A program made the position numbers and the translations under genes. Under the pieces are notes generated by a model. That model was given only the letters and a program-made list of their open reading frames with translations, made no database searches and had not been told where the DNA came from. From Typha latifolia (Eukaryota > Streptophyta > Magnoliopsida > Poales > Typhaceae): a stretch of 64,000 nt of DNA. Shown here piece after piece: positions 23,874 to 34,153 of the stretch (position 1 is the stretch's first letter; each line of letters starts with the position of its first letter). The DNA is taken from the NCBI GenBank assembly GCA_019914945.1, contig CM034109.1:8176479-8240478 (forward strand). The letters are read 5' to 3'.

Positions 23874-26800
23874 ATGGAGAGTGAGGTGGAGGCAGCGTTG
23901 CTCTCACCAAAGGAGGGAAGGGAAGGAGACGAGAGGAGGTGGTGGTGCTGTGGAGCGGCGAGCATATGCGGCGGCGAGCTCATGGAGGAGGGGAAGAAGC
24001 TGGGGTACGTGGCGGCGCCGATGGTGGCGGTGACCCTATCGCAGTACATGATCCAGGTGATCTCCAACATGATGGTGGGGCATCTCGGCGAGCTCGCCTT
24101 ATCCAGCGCCGCAATCGCCACGTCCCTCACCAGCGTCACCGGCTTCAGCCTCCTCGTGAGTCGCCCCCTATTCCCTAAACCTATTCGAACCGATCGAATA
24201 CCTAATAGCTTATTCTCGAATAAGTCTTTTACTATCTTGATCGATCCTGATTTGGGAATTAATATTATCGTCTCAGTATTAGTGTGTGGTCAATAACGGA
24301 CGATTTGGTATTACAATGACCGTTTGATTTTTTTTTAAAAAAATTGTGTTTGATAGTAACTCTGCAGCTGTGGCATGGAATAAAAATGCCAACTTTGGAC
24401 ATTTGTGTGAATTGTTCCATTCATCCAGCATTTAATGGTTCCGGATATTGACTTTGCCACATTGTGTGATGCTAGAGTTTGCCTCAGAACTCGAGTAGTT
24501 AATATGTTTCAATTTATAGGAAGAAGCTCTCGGATAGTAATTTTTTGTTTTCCAAATTGGTGGTAGGTCAAAGATGGGAAGTATTAGGAGTGGAGAGGCA
24601 GGACCAATTCTTATGTCAACCACCATTTGGTTCTCTTGGAAAGAAGTTATTAAGAAAAACCTCTATTATTCACTAGTTGCTTTGTGGATCACATTATATC
24701 ATTTAAGTTACTATTTTTCCTTGTTCCACTTATGAAGAAACTGATCGTAGGACTCTTTCATTTAAAGACAAGTTCCATCTAGCTTTGATATGCTGGTAGC
24801 AGATGAACTGTTTAAGTAATTATTCAAAGCTTTCGATAAGCCACTTTTGGTAGAAGAATATTCATCAGCAACTCCAGTTCTCTTCAAAAGATTCATCTGA
24901 TCATCATCTCTTTTGCTGAAGAGTTCTGGGTAGCATTTATGTTGGTGCCACAACTTCTTATATTAAAAAGGATTGTCATCTTCATCAATTTCTTGAGGTG
25001 GAAAATTTTTAATTTGTTTGGACATGTAGAAGTCTAAAAGGAAGCAATGGGACATACTTTAGCTATATGACTTTACATGTAGAAGTCTAAAAGCTTTTTT
25101 GATGCTCTATATGTTAATATTTGCTGGCTACTTGGCATGACTCACTTTTGCCATCAGCTAGGAATGGCATGTGGTTTGGAAACTCTATGTGGGCAAGCTT
25201 ATGGGGCACAACAGTACCAGAAGCTGGGAATCCACACCTACAGGGCCATAGTTACACTTCTAGTAGTATGTGTTCCCATCTCTCTTCTATGGTGTTCAAT
25301 GGGAAAAATTCTCTCCTTCATTGGCCAAGACCCTATGATCTCACTCGAGGCAGGGAAGTATGCAATCTGGATGATACCCGGCCTGTTTGCTTATGCAACA
25401 GTTCAACCTCTTATGAAGTTCCTTCAGTCCCAGAGCCTAATCATTCCAATGCTCCTAATCTGTGCTACAACACTATGCTTTCACATTCCTCTATGTTGGG
25501 TAATGGTATTCAAGACCAGCTTGAGAAACACCGGTGCTGCTTTGTCAATAAGCATATCATACTGGTTGAATGTCCTAATGCTTGGAGTGTACATCAAATA
25601 CTCGGATTCTTGTAAAGCAACTCGCTCACCTTTTTCAAGCGAGGCTTTTAGAGGAGTTGGGGAGTTCCTTCGAATAGCCCTGCCATCTGCAGTGATGATA
25701 TGGTAATTACAGTTGTTTTCTCGCGAGGGTTTTATGTTCTTTTTTTTTAAGTTCACCTGCAGTTAATAGATATTTTCTGGTTATTTGGTCGCAGTCTCGA
25801 ATGGTGGTCCTTTGAGCTGCTCGTCCTTCTCTCAGGACTGTTGCCTAATCCTGAGCTTGAAACCTCGGTTCTTTCAATTTGGTATGAAGCACCCAGAACT
25901 GGATAAATGATTTATAATTGACTAATTGTATGTTGCTTTGATTGGTTTCATCCTTGTGGCAGCTTGACTAGCATCACATTGCTATATACAATACCATATG
26001 GACTTGGTGCTGCTGCAAGGTAAGCACAAGTTTCACATCCTTAAATGGACTTGCATTCAATTGCCTATTCATCAGTATGGTACTATATGTACGAGTGTTG
26101 CTTCTTATGAAATAGTACACGAGTATCAAACGAGTTAGGTGCTGGGAACCCTGGAAGAGCTCGATCAGCAGTTCGTGTCGTGATGCTTCTTGCAGTTTCA
26201 GAGGCTGCTCTTGTGAGCGGAACCCTATTAGCCTTGAGAAAAATTGTGGGCTATGCCTACAGCAATGAGATGGAGGTCATAAACTATGTCACCAAAATGG
26301 TTCCCTTGGTGTGCATCTCTGTGATCACAGATAGTCTGCAAGGGGTTCTCTCAGGTTATATATTCCTCCTTCCATGTCAGCTTTTCTTTGAGGTGCTATT
26401 ATTCGGTTTATGCTGGCTGCTCAAGCATGTAATATTCATTTGAGATGTTCTTAACTTCATATCCATCCCTCTGCATTACTTGGTTGTTATTTGCTCCTCT
26501 TACAACAGGCAATTTTTCAAATCAATTCTAAAGTCAATATAACAGGCTCAACAATTACATAAGCAATAACTGTTAGTAATCACTGATCAGTAATCCTGGA
26601 AAGTCTAAACTAGTTTCAACTTGTATAGCTTTTTACAATTCAAATTTTGAGTTATTTGTACTTAAACTCCTAGAAGAATATGTTAGTATCTCTAGTGTCA
26701 AAGCATGATACAAGAAGCATGAGAATCACCACAGTACTTTAATGTAAATATGGGCAAGATTTCCTATTTCCACAAGCAAACACACTGTGCACATTGTTTA

Positions 26801-27369
26801 GTTAATTATCGCAGCATCATCAGCAGATCATAATAATGTCAAATTGGAAAATTTACAATTATAATTTTGCTTTTCTTTCGAAAAGAAAGAATGGTACCTC
26901 TATGCTCTATGCTTACTAATATGTGTAAACTTTTTTGCATCAGGTGTCGCTAGAGGATGTGGGTGGCAGCACTTAGGTGCATATGTTAATCTTGGGTCTT
27001 TCTATCTGATTGGAATCCCTATAGCTGTTTTGTTGGGCTTTGTACTGCATATAGGTGGAAGGGGTCTTTGGATGGGTATAGTCTGTGGGTCTGTAACTCA
27101 GACAATTCTTCTCTCTTTCATAACAAGCTTCACAAATTGGCAACAAATGGTTTGCTCCTCTACCTACAAATCCTCTATAATCATATCTTGTTGGTCCTTG
27201 ATGAACTCTAATGAATAGTTGCTATAGACGAAAAATAAATTCTTGAAATAATTGCTGACTATCTCTCTTGTTACATAAATTGCAGGCAAACAATGCAAGG
27301 GAGCGAGTTTTCACAGAAAAACTACCACTGCAGAGTGAATCTAAACGAGCTGGCGTAGTAGTTCTTTGA
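23874..27369 (+). CDS. MATE efflux transporter (DETOXIFICATION family)
   Basis: Seven exons (23874-24155, 25158-25702, 25795-25881, 25963-26019, 26116-26354, 26944-27149, 27286-27369) give 499 aa, the usual length for plant DTX proteins with 12 membrane helices. Family signatures are clear: [18 protein letters not shown] in helix 2, [20 protein letters not shown], the [16 protein letters not shown] segment, [12 protein letters not shown] opening the second half, and [20 protein letters not shown] near the end. The protein should export organic cations, flavonoids, hormones or xenobiotics in exchange for H+ at the plasma membrane or tonoplast; the substrate cannot be read from the sequence. 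I start at [10 protein letters not shown] (23874). An in-frame ATG at 23832 would add 14 residues and is less likely. The N-terminal 30 residues are acidic and cytosolic. Confidence 0.95.
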
Positions 27370-29950
27370 ATCTACTTGTATTCAGAGTACTAACTGTTTT
27401 CCTTCTAAGCAGGTCAGAAGTAGGATTTGCATCGCCTAAGTAGTTAGAAAAAGAGAATATTACACAAATAATTCTATTGCTGATGGAGTTTTGGCTCCAT
27501 TTGATGTTTGTGTTTAGGCTCCACGAGGTTATAAACGTGGGTTTTATTGGTTAAGAAAGCTCATATCGAATTTAAGTATTTTCAAACTTAAATCCTAGTA
27601 GCACTGATTTAACTGTCCCACTGTTAAGTTTGCACTCTCTTAAAACAGAACAATAATGCTAATATTTTTGTCCATGTTCACAAGCGAGCGAAGCTCTGAG
27701 CTGGAACTAGAGAATACGTCTTAATCGCCCCATATTTTAGCTCTTATGAAATAAGACAATTATTTGGGAAAAAAATATATTAGAAGGTAGAACAACATGT
27801 ACACATTAGAGAAAATAATTTGGAAATTATTCTCCTTCATTCTCCTACTTCTGCTCACTATCCTTGATACGGTTGAAAATTTGAATAAGTCCAGAATGTT
27901 ATAACAATTAAGCTCGTGTCTTATGAATCTTCCAAGGACTAAGAGGAAAATATAATTGATAACCTGAGTATTAAGAAAGAAAAAAGGATTCCTTTCTACT
28001 AAAACTAAGATATACAAAATTTTCAATCAACTAACTACACGTGCAATGGTTAGATCATGGAGAGCTACCTGATGGAGGAAAGCAAAGCGTAGACGACAGA
28101 CTGATGTACTATGAATAATGAAACTGCATACTTGTATGGTATTGACAAAATGGTAAACTAGAAACAAATGTAGTACAAACCTGAGCCTGAGGATCTCAGC
28201 CTATTCCAATACAAATCTTCTAACGAGGAAATCTATGAAGATGGATAAGGGATACGAGGATATGGCTATACAGATTCGGAGATATAATAAGTTCATAAAA
28301 AAAAGGATATGAATAGATATGGCAATAAATAAATTGATAAAAAATATATTCTTAATTTATTGCCAACCAATATATAGTACAGTAAAAAATGCATATCATT
28401 CTCCAAAAGTTCATAAAAAACCCAAGTTCTGTCATTAGATAATACATACACTAACTATGTTCGTACATCATGCACTAGATAAGTTTCTTCATTAGATAAT
28501 ACATACACTAGATAAGTTCATGCACTATCCACTAATAAGTTTCATCATTAGAAAAACCTAAGTTTCTCCTATTATAAATTGACATCAATTCTAACATGGA
28601 CATAGAAAGTATAAATATTAAATTAATATACAACAGTGACATTCACGAGCTCCAATTAATTCATCTATGAATGGATAGTGACAAGTAATATTATGAATAG
28701 AGCTCCTTTCCTGCTTCATTTTCGTTAACTGTTAATGGGTTAGCTAACCAATTAATGGGTCAAGACACATTTTTATTGCAAACCTGACCCACTAGAATCC
28801 AAAAAACTTCAAAAAATGTACCGGAGTCATATCCCACTATATCGGAGCCGTATCAAAAAATTAAAATTAATTTTTAAAATTTGGATACTCTTCCAATCGT
28901 ATTAGATACGTATCAGACCGTATCAGTATCTAATACGTATCAACTACTAATGCGGAAAAGTAAAAAAAGTATCCATGCTTTAGAGGAGGAAATATAACTA
29001 GTTCTTTGGAGTTATGTATCCATAATTATGGAATTATAACTAATTGTTTGGAGTTATGTATCCTTATTAATTAGGGAGCATGAACAGCTAGGGGCATATC
29101 TGCTATGACAACATTTTCCATCTATGACTGCTGCAATCCTTTAGGCGAGTTGCATCTAATATTCTAATCTTAACAGTAGTACGCAGGATATTTAGAACTT
29201 AATACTTTGTAGCACAGGCAAACGGCGAAACTGTCCCTTCACAAGTATTTCTAACAAATCAAATCGAAGGAGGAAAATTTCTCAACAATATCAGTGACCT
29301 TGATTTGACTCTCACTTATAGCGCCAGGTAAAACTCCAACAAGTAGGGTCCTCTCAAGTCTCAATATAATTGATTATAATTCACTACTCAGCAAACTACA
29401 GAAAGCAAAAAATTGGACCATTAAAGGAAATGCATTACCCAATTATAAGTCATTCATAAAGGAAGAGATGGTGTTTCAAGCATGAAATCAAAGTAATATG
29501 AGAAATTTGATTTGAAATTATCTCAAGGCGTATTTATTTCTAGCTTCAGATTACACCAGAATAACGTTTTCACAAAAGGTGACTCACTTATTGCAGGCCT
29601 TAAATTTTAAATAAAAATCATGAGAAACATGCATTTTCTCTCTCAAAAGAAAAATAGAAGATAATTCTTTGAATTTCTTTCTCCAAATGCATCAATCCAC
29701 CATCATCTTGGCTTTACCTAATGTGTGAAACATTAATAACAAGCACAAGAAGTGCATGGTGGAGAACTCCTTAAGCTCCATGCATCTAATGCACTAAAAA
29801 TCCTTGTGTTCCTTTGATCAAGTACCCCTACCAGAGATGCATAAGAAGCCACAATCATGGAGGAAGAGGAAAAAGAAAAAGGCAATCCAAACTTGCAACC
29901 TAATTCATACCAAAGTAAACAAAATCCAGAGAAAAGTTACCTCTTCTTGA
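27370..29950. other. Spacer between MATE gene and mitochondrial bL12 gene
   Basis: This 2.6-kb convergent spacer is AT-rich. It holds the MITE at 28233-28985 and, just to its right, a two-copy imperfect repeat of about 42 bp (28994-29075, around the words GGAGTTATGTATCC). A shorter repeated word block, ATTAGATAATACATACACTA, lies at about 28434-28512. The bL12 3' UTR probably fills the last few hundred bases. No coding region was found. Confidence 0.5.
28233..28985. mobile_element. MULE-like MITE related to the one at 11304
   Basis: This 753-bp segment is flanked by GAGGAAAT (28225-28232 and 28986-28993). The left end is CTATGAAGATGGATAAGGGA and the right end, read on the other strand, is CTCTAAAGCATGGATAC. 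Both resemble the TATGAAGCACGGACAC terminus of the element at 11304. The interior carries repeated GTATC/GATAC words (28880-28945) in place of GTGTCC words. No coding capacity is seen. The target duplication is 8 bp exact, 9 bp if one mismatch is allowed. Confidence 0.5.
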
Positions 29951-30571
29951 TCACTCCATTACAACCTTGGCGCCGACAGCCTTCATCTTCTCGATGATCT
30001 TCTCTGCCTCCTCCTTTGAGACCCCTCGCTTGATCACCGTCGGCGTCTTCTCCACCAAGTCCTTAGCCTCCTTGAGCCCGAGATCCGTGAACCCCCGCAC
30101 CTCCTTGATCACCTTGATCTTGGACGCCGCGTCGAACGCATCCAACCTTAGCTCGAACACCGTCTTCTCCGCTTTCTTCTCCTCCTTCCCCTGCGCCGCC
30201 CCGCCGGCCGCCGCGCCGCCACCGAACCCTCCCCCGCCGCCTGCGTTCAATATCCCGATCTCCGGCGGCTCCTCCACGCCGGCGCGCTGCATGAGGAGGG
30301 AGGTGAGCTCCGCGACCTCGGCGAGGGTGAGGGCGGAGACCTCGTCGACGAGCCGCCAGACTCGGTCGGAAGGTGGGTTCGCCGGCGCCGATGGGTCGAA
30401 CGTGGAGGGGTCGTAGTTGCTCGGAAGCTTACGCTGGTCGAACGGCTCGAGATCCCCGACCGCGGCGGCCTCCGCCGCCTTCGCCGGGAGGGAGAGGCGG
30501 CGCAGGGCTTGGATTGGGTTCGAGTGCTTGGTGTAGAGGAGGCGGTGAGCGGATCGAAGGAGAGAGCTCAT
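29951..30571 (-). CDS. Mitochondrial large-subunit ribosomal protein bL12 (L7/L12)
   Basis: This is a single-exon gene of 206 aa. The first 35 residues ([15 protein letters not shown] onwards) are Arg/Ser/Leu-rich without acidic residues, a typical mitochondrial presequence. A dimerisation region follows ([20 protein letters not shown]), then a flexible Gly/Ala hinge ([16 protein letters not shown]), then the conserved C-terminal L12 domain ([47 protein letters not shown]). L12 forms the stalk that recruits translation GTPases to the ribosome. The coding region is much more GC-rich than its surroundings. A chloroplast version is less likely because the targeting peptide and [11 protein letters not shown] region match the mitochondrial type. 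Confidence 0.93.
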   Translation of the reverse strand: MSSLLRSAHRLLYTKHSNPIQALRRLSLPAKAAEAAAVGDLEPFDQRKLPSNYDPSTFDPSAPANPPSDRVWRLVDEVSALTLAEVAELTSLLMQRAGVEEPPEIGILNAGGGGGFGGGAAAGGAAQGKEEKKAEKTVFELRLDAFDAASKIKVIKEVRGFTDLGLKEAKDLVEKTPTVIKRGVSKEEAEKIIEKMKAVGAKVVME

Positions 30572-30959
30572 CGTTGTAAACTAGATAGTGTAAAGCTTTC
30601 GCTCTGATGAAGCAATGGGCTGGGTTTTAAGTGGGGTTAGGGTTTGGGTTCGAAGAGGAGGAAGAAGTGAGGGGTAGAATTGTACACAAACATTCAATAA
30701 GGGGGACCAATATGCAAATATAAAAAAAAGCAGGGGAGTATCTATAAATGCACGTTTTGAGTAATGTAGAACATCCGAATCAAAGGATCCCCATCCTAGC
30801 AAATATGAGGAATTATATTTGAATTCTCCCAATATTTAGCTTCTCTACCTCATAAATTACAATTGTTTATCCCAAAAGCCTCAAAATACATTTGCCCATC
30901 TGCTTTGTTTGGCCCTCTCATTCTAGTTTACATATCCTACATAATTAATACATTAGATG
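30572..30959 (-). promoter_or_regulatory. bL12 promoter and downstream end of the cyclin-D-binding gene
   Basis: These 388 bases separate two minus-strand genes. They contain the bL12 leader (with AGGGTTTGGGTT at about 30648-30660, a telo-box-like word) and the 3' UTR of the neighbour. Nothing else is recognisable. Confidence 0.4.
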
Positions 30960-33900
30960 CTACACAGAAAGCTTCTCTAGTTCATTTACTAGGTCATCAT
31001 CACCCAATCCAGACTCCAGTTCTTTTAAGGAGCTCTCAAATCCTTCACAGGCTCCATAAACAGCCTCCGGTGAGCCGCCAAGACATTCAACTTCCCTGCA
31101 CATCCCGCGAATTACACCGTACATATTTTTTATCATCGATTTCATCTGAGATACATCTTGCGGCGGGTAAACACAAGCTCCCAGATCATTAACTTGGTCT
31201 GCCATCTCCTGACAGAAGCTCAGCAATCTTTCCAAGGAATCAACAATGTCCTGAGTCCTAGTTTCATGGCTTGAGCACTTGAGCAACCCAGTAACAAATC
31301 GGATGACCTCTTTTATGACTGTCAGTGTATTGGATGCAACGCTGATGACTAACTGGACGATGGTGATCTCATCACGAGAAAGATTGTCATCTTCATCATG
31401 CTCAGACCCACAGGTGGTGTCAAGAGCTTCATTGGAAGTTCTATCTGTTGAATCACCAGGGCTGTGGGTATCAAGAGCTTCATTGGAAGTTCTATCTGCT
31501 GAATCACCAGGGGAGTCAACATATGCAATGAGTTCTTTCATCTCTCGTAGGATGTCCTTAACATATACAGCCACCTGAGTCATTGCTCGGCCGATGGCAG
31601 TATAATTTGTGGACGGGACCTTCTTGAGGGCAGTGCATGCTTCCCAAACTTCTCCTGTTAGCTTTGGGAATGATGATCTTTTATGAGATTCTGAACATAA
31701 GTCAGCATAAAATGTTAGGCAGCCATGGCAGAAGCCTAGATATTGAATCATTGATTGAGTCTGCCTTACAGAAGAAAGAAAATAAGAAAAAGTGAGAGTG
31801 CAGGGTTTGCTCCAGTTTCAAAATGATTTAAGTGAGTTGACTGTTGATTTGAGTTGTTTGACTATATCTTGTAAAGATAGGCTGCAATAATTCACAATAT
31901 AAACTGACAAACTTTCAGCCCTTTTTGAGTTATTTTGCGGCATAGATCTGACCAGGTACTTGAACTGTGCCAATTCTTTTCATACAGATTGACTTAAAAG
32001 AAAAGTTCACAGGTGATAGATTTGCATACCATAAGAGGAGACAGCTTCCCTGAAGAATGAAAGGCTGCAATCCACAACTCTTTTCGCAGAAATACGGATG
32101 CACTTATGGAGGGTGGGCCCAGCACCAACTGTAGTACCACAGCAAATTAAAATAAATCCCTGAAGCACATTGAAATATGTACTCATGTTCTCCTTCAATG
32201 CTTTCGCATCAGGTGCTTCTCCACCCCAAAGCATTCCAGCTGCATGGTATCATATCTATTGCATTCAATCATACATCTTTAAATAGAGCATAGAAGTAGT
32301 AATAATTTTGTATTATGATGTTATTCTTATCACTTTATCGCTTTACAAATATGATACAAATTTCATCTAATAAACATGAGAAGTACTTAACATGAAAAAA
32401 TGATGATGTAGTGCCAAACATTCCCATTTGACTTGGTAGTAGCCATAAGCATAATTACGTAGATTAAATGTATCAAAAGCAATCATATCTTTCTAGACAA
32501 TTTGCAGTTAGAATTGATAAACTAAGGATATCAGAGCAAATTGGCGGAAACAGATTGCAGATTGATGCGGTGTTTGGATGTTTCTGGAATCAGGCTTGTA
32601 TTACATTATGCAACTGCTTGTAGGGATCGTCAGTGCATACAATCTCTATCATGTACTGTGCCCATCCATCATAAGTGAACTCAGAAAGTCACAAAGTCAA
32701 ATAGCAAGTGGGAATTTGTTTGTGCACAGATGATCTGAATGAGATGAAATATGAAATATAATGTGTTTGAGGAATGTTACATCTTCCATATCTATGGGTT
32801 TCATTCTTACAGATGTATTATATTAATTAACCTCCATCTTGAAGGTTATGTAATCCCACGGGTCAGCCAAAACAAGCACTATCCAAACACAATATACAAT
32901 GGAAATTCCAAACACATGAAAATAGCCCAGAAAAGATAATAACAGAATTAACCTCTAACAGATCTAAAAGTGTACACTATCATATTCCATCCCAATATTT
33001 CATGTTAAAGATTCAAAATAATACCAATAAGCATCCTAGATATGAAAAAATGGATCAGTTATTCAACACCTAGTAAGTAAATAAACCTAGCCTACAATGT
33101 AGTTGTTGTGTGAGTTTTTGTTGTGTAGCTGTGATAGTGGTTGGGTTGTCATTTTGATTTGGTACATTGGTGTGGCTTGTGTTTGTGGTAGTCATGTGGA
33201 ACTTTTTGCGGGTGTTGCTCTCCGGCAATGTTTTGCAGGCTTGCAGGCTGGGAGGCAATTAAGTTTCTAAATGAAATGGCACGAATGCCTTCTGTCAAAA
33301 GAAAAGAAAAAATCATTTCTCTCCAACTCTCCATCATCCTTCAAAGATTATTCATCTCTGTTTTGCATTTCTCAGGAGTGCATAATTCACGGAATCAATG
33401 AGAAGTAATCAAGAATTTCTTTCATGGCCCCGAGAATGCCAATATTAGCAGAGATATTGACAAGAAGATATTTAATTAGGTATTAATATTCAAATTCTTG
33501 GGTATGGAATGCTAACGCATAATTACATTAATAACAGCATGGTGTTTCTTTATCTAGGAATCTATCCATGACATAGCTCCAACAAAATTCCTATGTTTTA
33601 TGTGATTTCTCCATTAAATCAGACAAATCCACGAAAACCCAACTCAAAAATTGATACCAAAATTCCAAACAACATGAACAGAGAGGCGAACAAACAAATG
33701 GTATACCAACTGTTGCTTGTTTAGAGAGTTCATCACCAAGTTTGGTGACTTGAGACCAATCCACCCTCTCAAGAGTCGAGAGCGCGGGCGCGGACGCCTC
33801 CATCATCTGCGAAGCATTAAAAAAAAATTGCCAGTTTTAAGCCGAGATAGCAACTATGAGAATGGGGATTAGGATTTTGCAATCGACTACCTGAAACGAC

Positions 33901-33968
33901 TCATTGATGCTCTCGATTTGCGAGTCGAGAAATTGAGCAAGATCGAGTCTTCTCTTTCCTTTAGACAT
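30960..33968 (-). CDS. Cyclin-D1-binding protein 1 homologue (GCIP/CCNDBP1 family)
   Basis: Four exons (33891-33968, 33707-33806, 32030-32239, 30960-31690) give 372 aa. The all-helical GCIP-type fold is recognisable from AGMLWGGEAPDAKALKENMS, GFILICCGTTVGAGPTL, KLTGEVWEACTALKKVPSTN and the C-terminal VYGACEGFESSLKELE. Animal GCIP/CCNDBP1 binds cyclin D1 and lowers CDK4-driven Rb phosphorylation; the plant role is little known. Exon 4 holds a 17-residue in-frame tandem duplication (units beginning SPGDS and ending ALDT). The exon 4 acceptor chosen (31690) restores the family sequence SSYESHKRSSFPKL. An acceptor 45 bases upstream (tatctag) is also in frame and would add 15 residues. The gene is divergent from ORC4 with 185 bp between starts. 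Confidence 0.88.
31420..31521 (-). repeat. 51-bp in-frame tandem duplication inside the cyclin-D-binding gene
   Basis: Two copies with a 51-bp period (31420-31470 and 31471-31521). The first 40 or so bases, starting TCAAGAGCTTCATTGGAAGT, differ at one position, and the distal end diverges more. It encodes two 17-residue units in a hydrophilic, probably disordered loop between helical parts, so the fold need not be disturbed. Confidence 0.9.
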
Positions 33969-34153
33969 CAGTCCTCCACGAGGTCGTCTTCTCTATTCTA
34001 GGGTTTTTTACTTCTCCAAAACTGAAACCCCTTCTTTGAATAATCCCTTCTTTCTTAAGAAACCAAAAAAAAAAAAACATTCTGACACGCGCAAGGCACG
34101 TGCTTATTGCTGGTATATAAGACCAGAATGTTTCCCGCCAAATTATTCCAGTC
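33969..34153. promoter_or_regulatory. Bidirectional promoter between cyclin-D-binding protein and ORC4
   Basis: Only 185 bp separate the two divergent start codons. On the ORC4 side there is a TATA-like TATATAAG at about 34113-34120 and a perfect E2F site TTTCCCGCC at 34131-34139. A G-box GCACGTGC lies at 34096-34103. On the other side CTAGGGTTTT (33998-34007) is a telo-box near the minus-strand start. E2F control suits ORC4, since plant ORC genes are known E2F targets. Coupled transcription of the two cell-cycle-related genes is inferred. Confidence 0.7.

Noticed and set aside
25121..25615. 164-codon plus-strand frame overlapping MATE exon 2
   Set aside because: It is out of frame with the conserved MATE sequence and is a shadow.
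29967..30416. 149-codon plus-strand frame across the bL12 gene
   Set aside because: Antisense shadow of the bL12 coding exon, which matches a known family throughout.
31691..31751. Extending the last exon of the cyclin-D-binding gene to the upstream ATG at 31751
   Set aside because: The 31690 acceptor after ttatgttcag gives the family sequence at the junction. The extra residues upstream look like intron, though a 45-base-longer in-frame variant cannot be excluded.
33070..33337. Possible LINE or SINE 3' end in intron 2 of the cyclin-D-binding gene
   Set aside because: It has GT-rich sequence followed by an A-rich AAAAGAAAAGAAAA tail, but no coding domain and no clear target duplication, so it is too weak to annotate.
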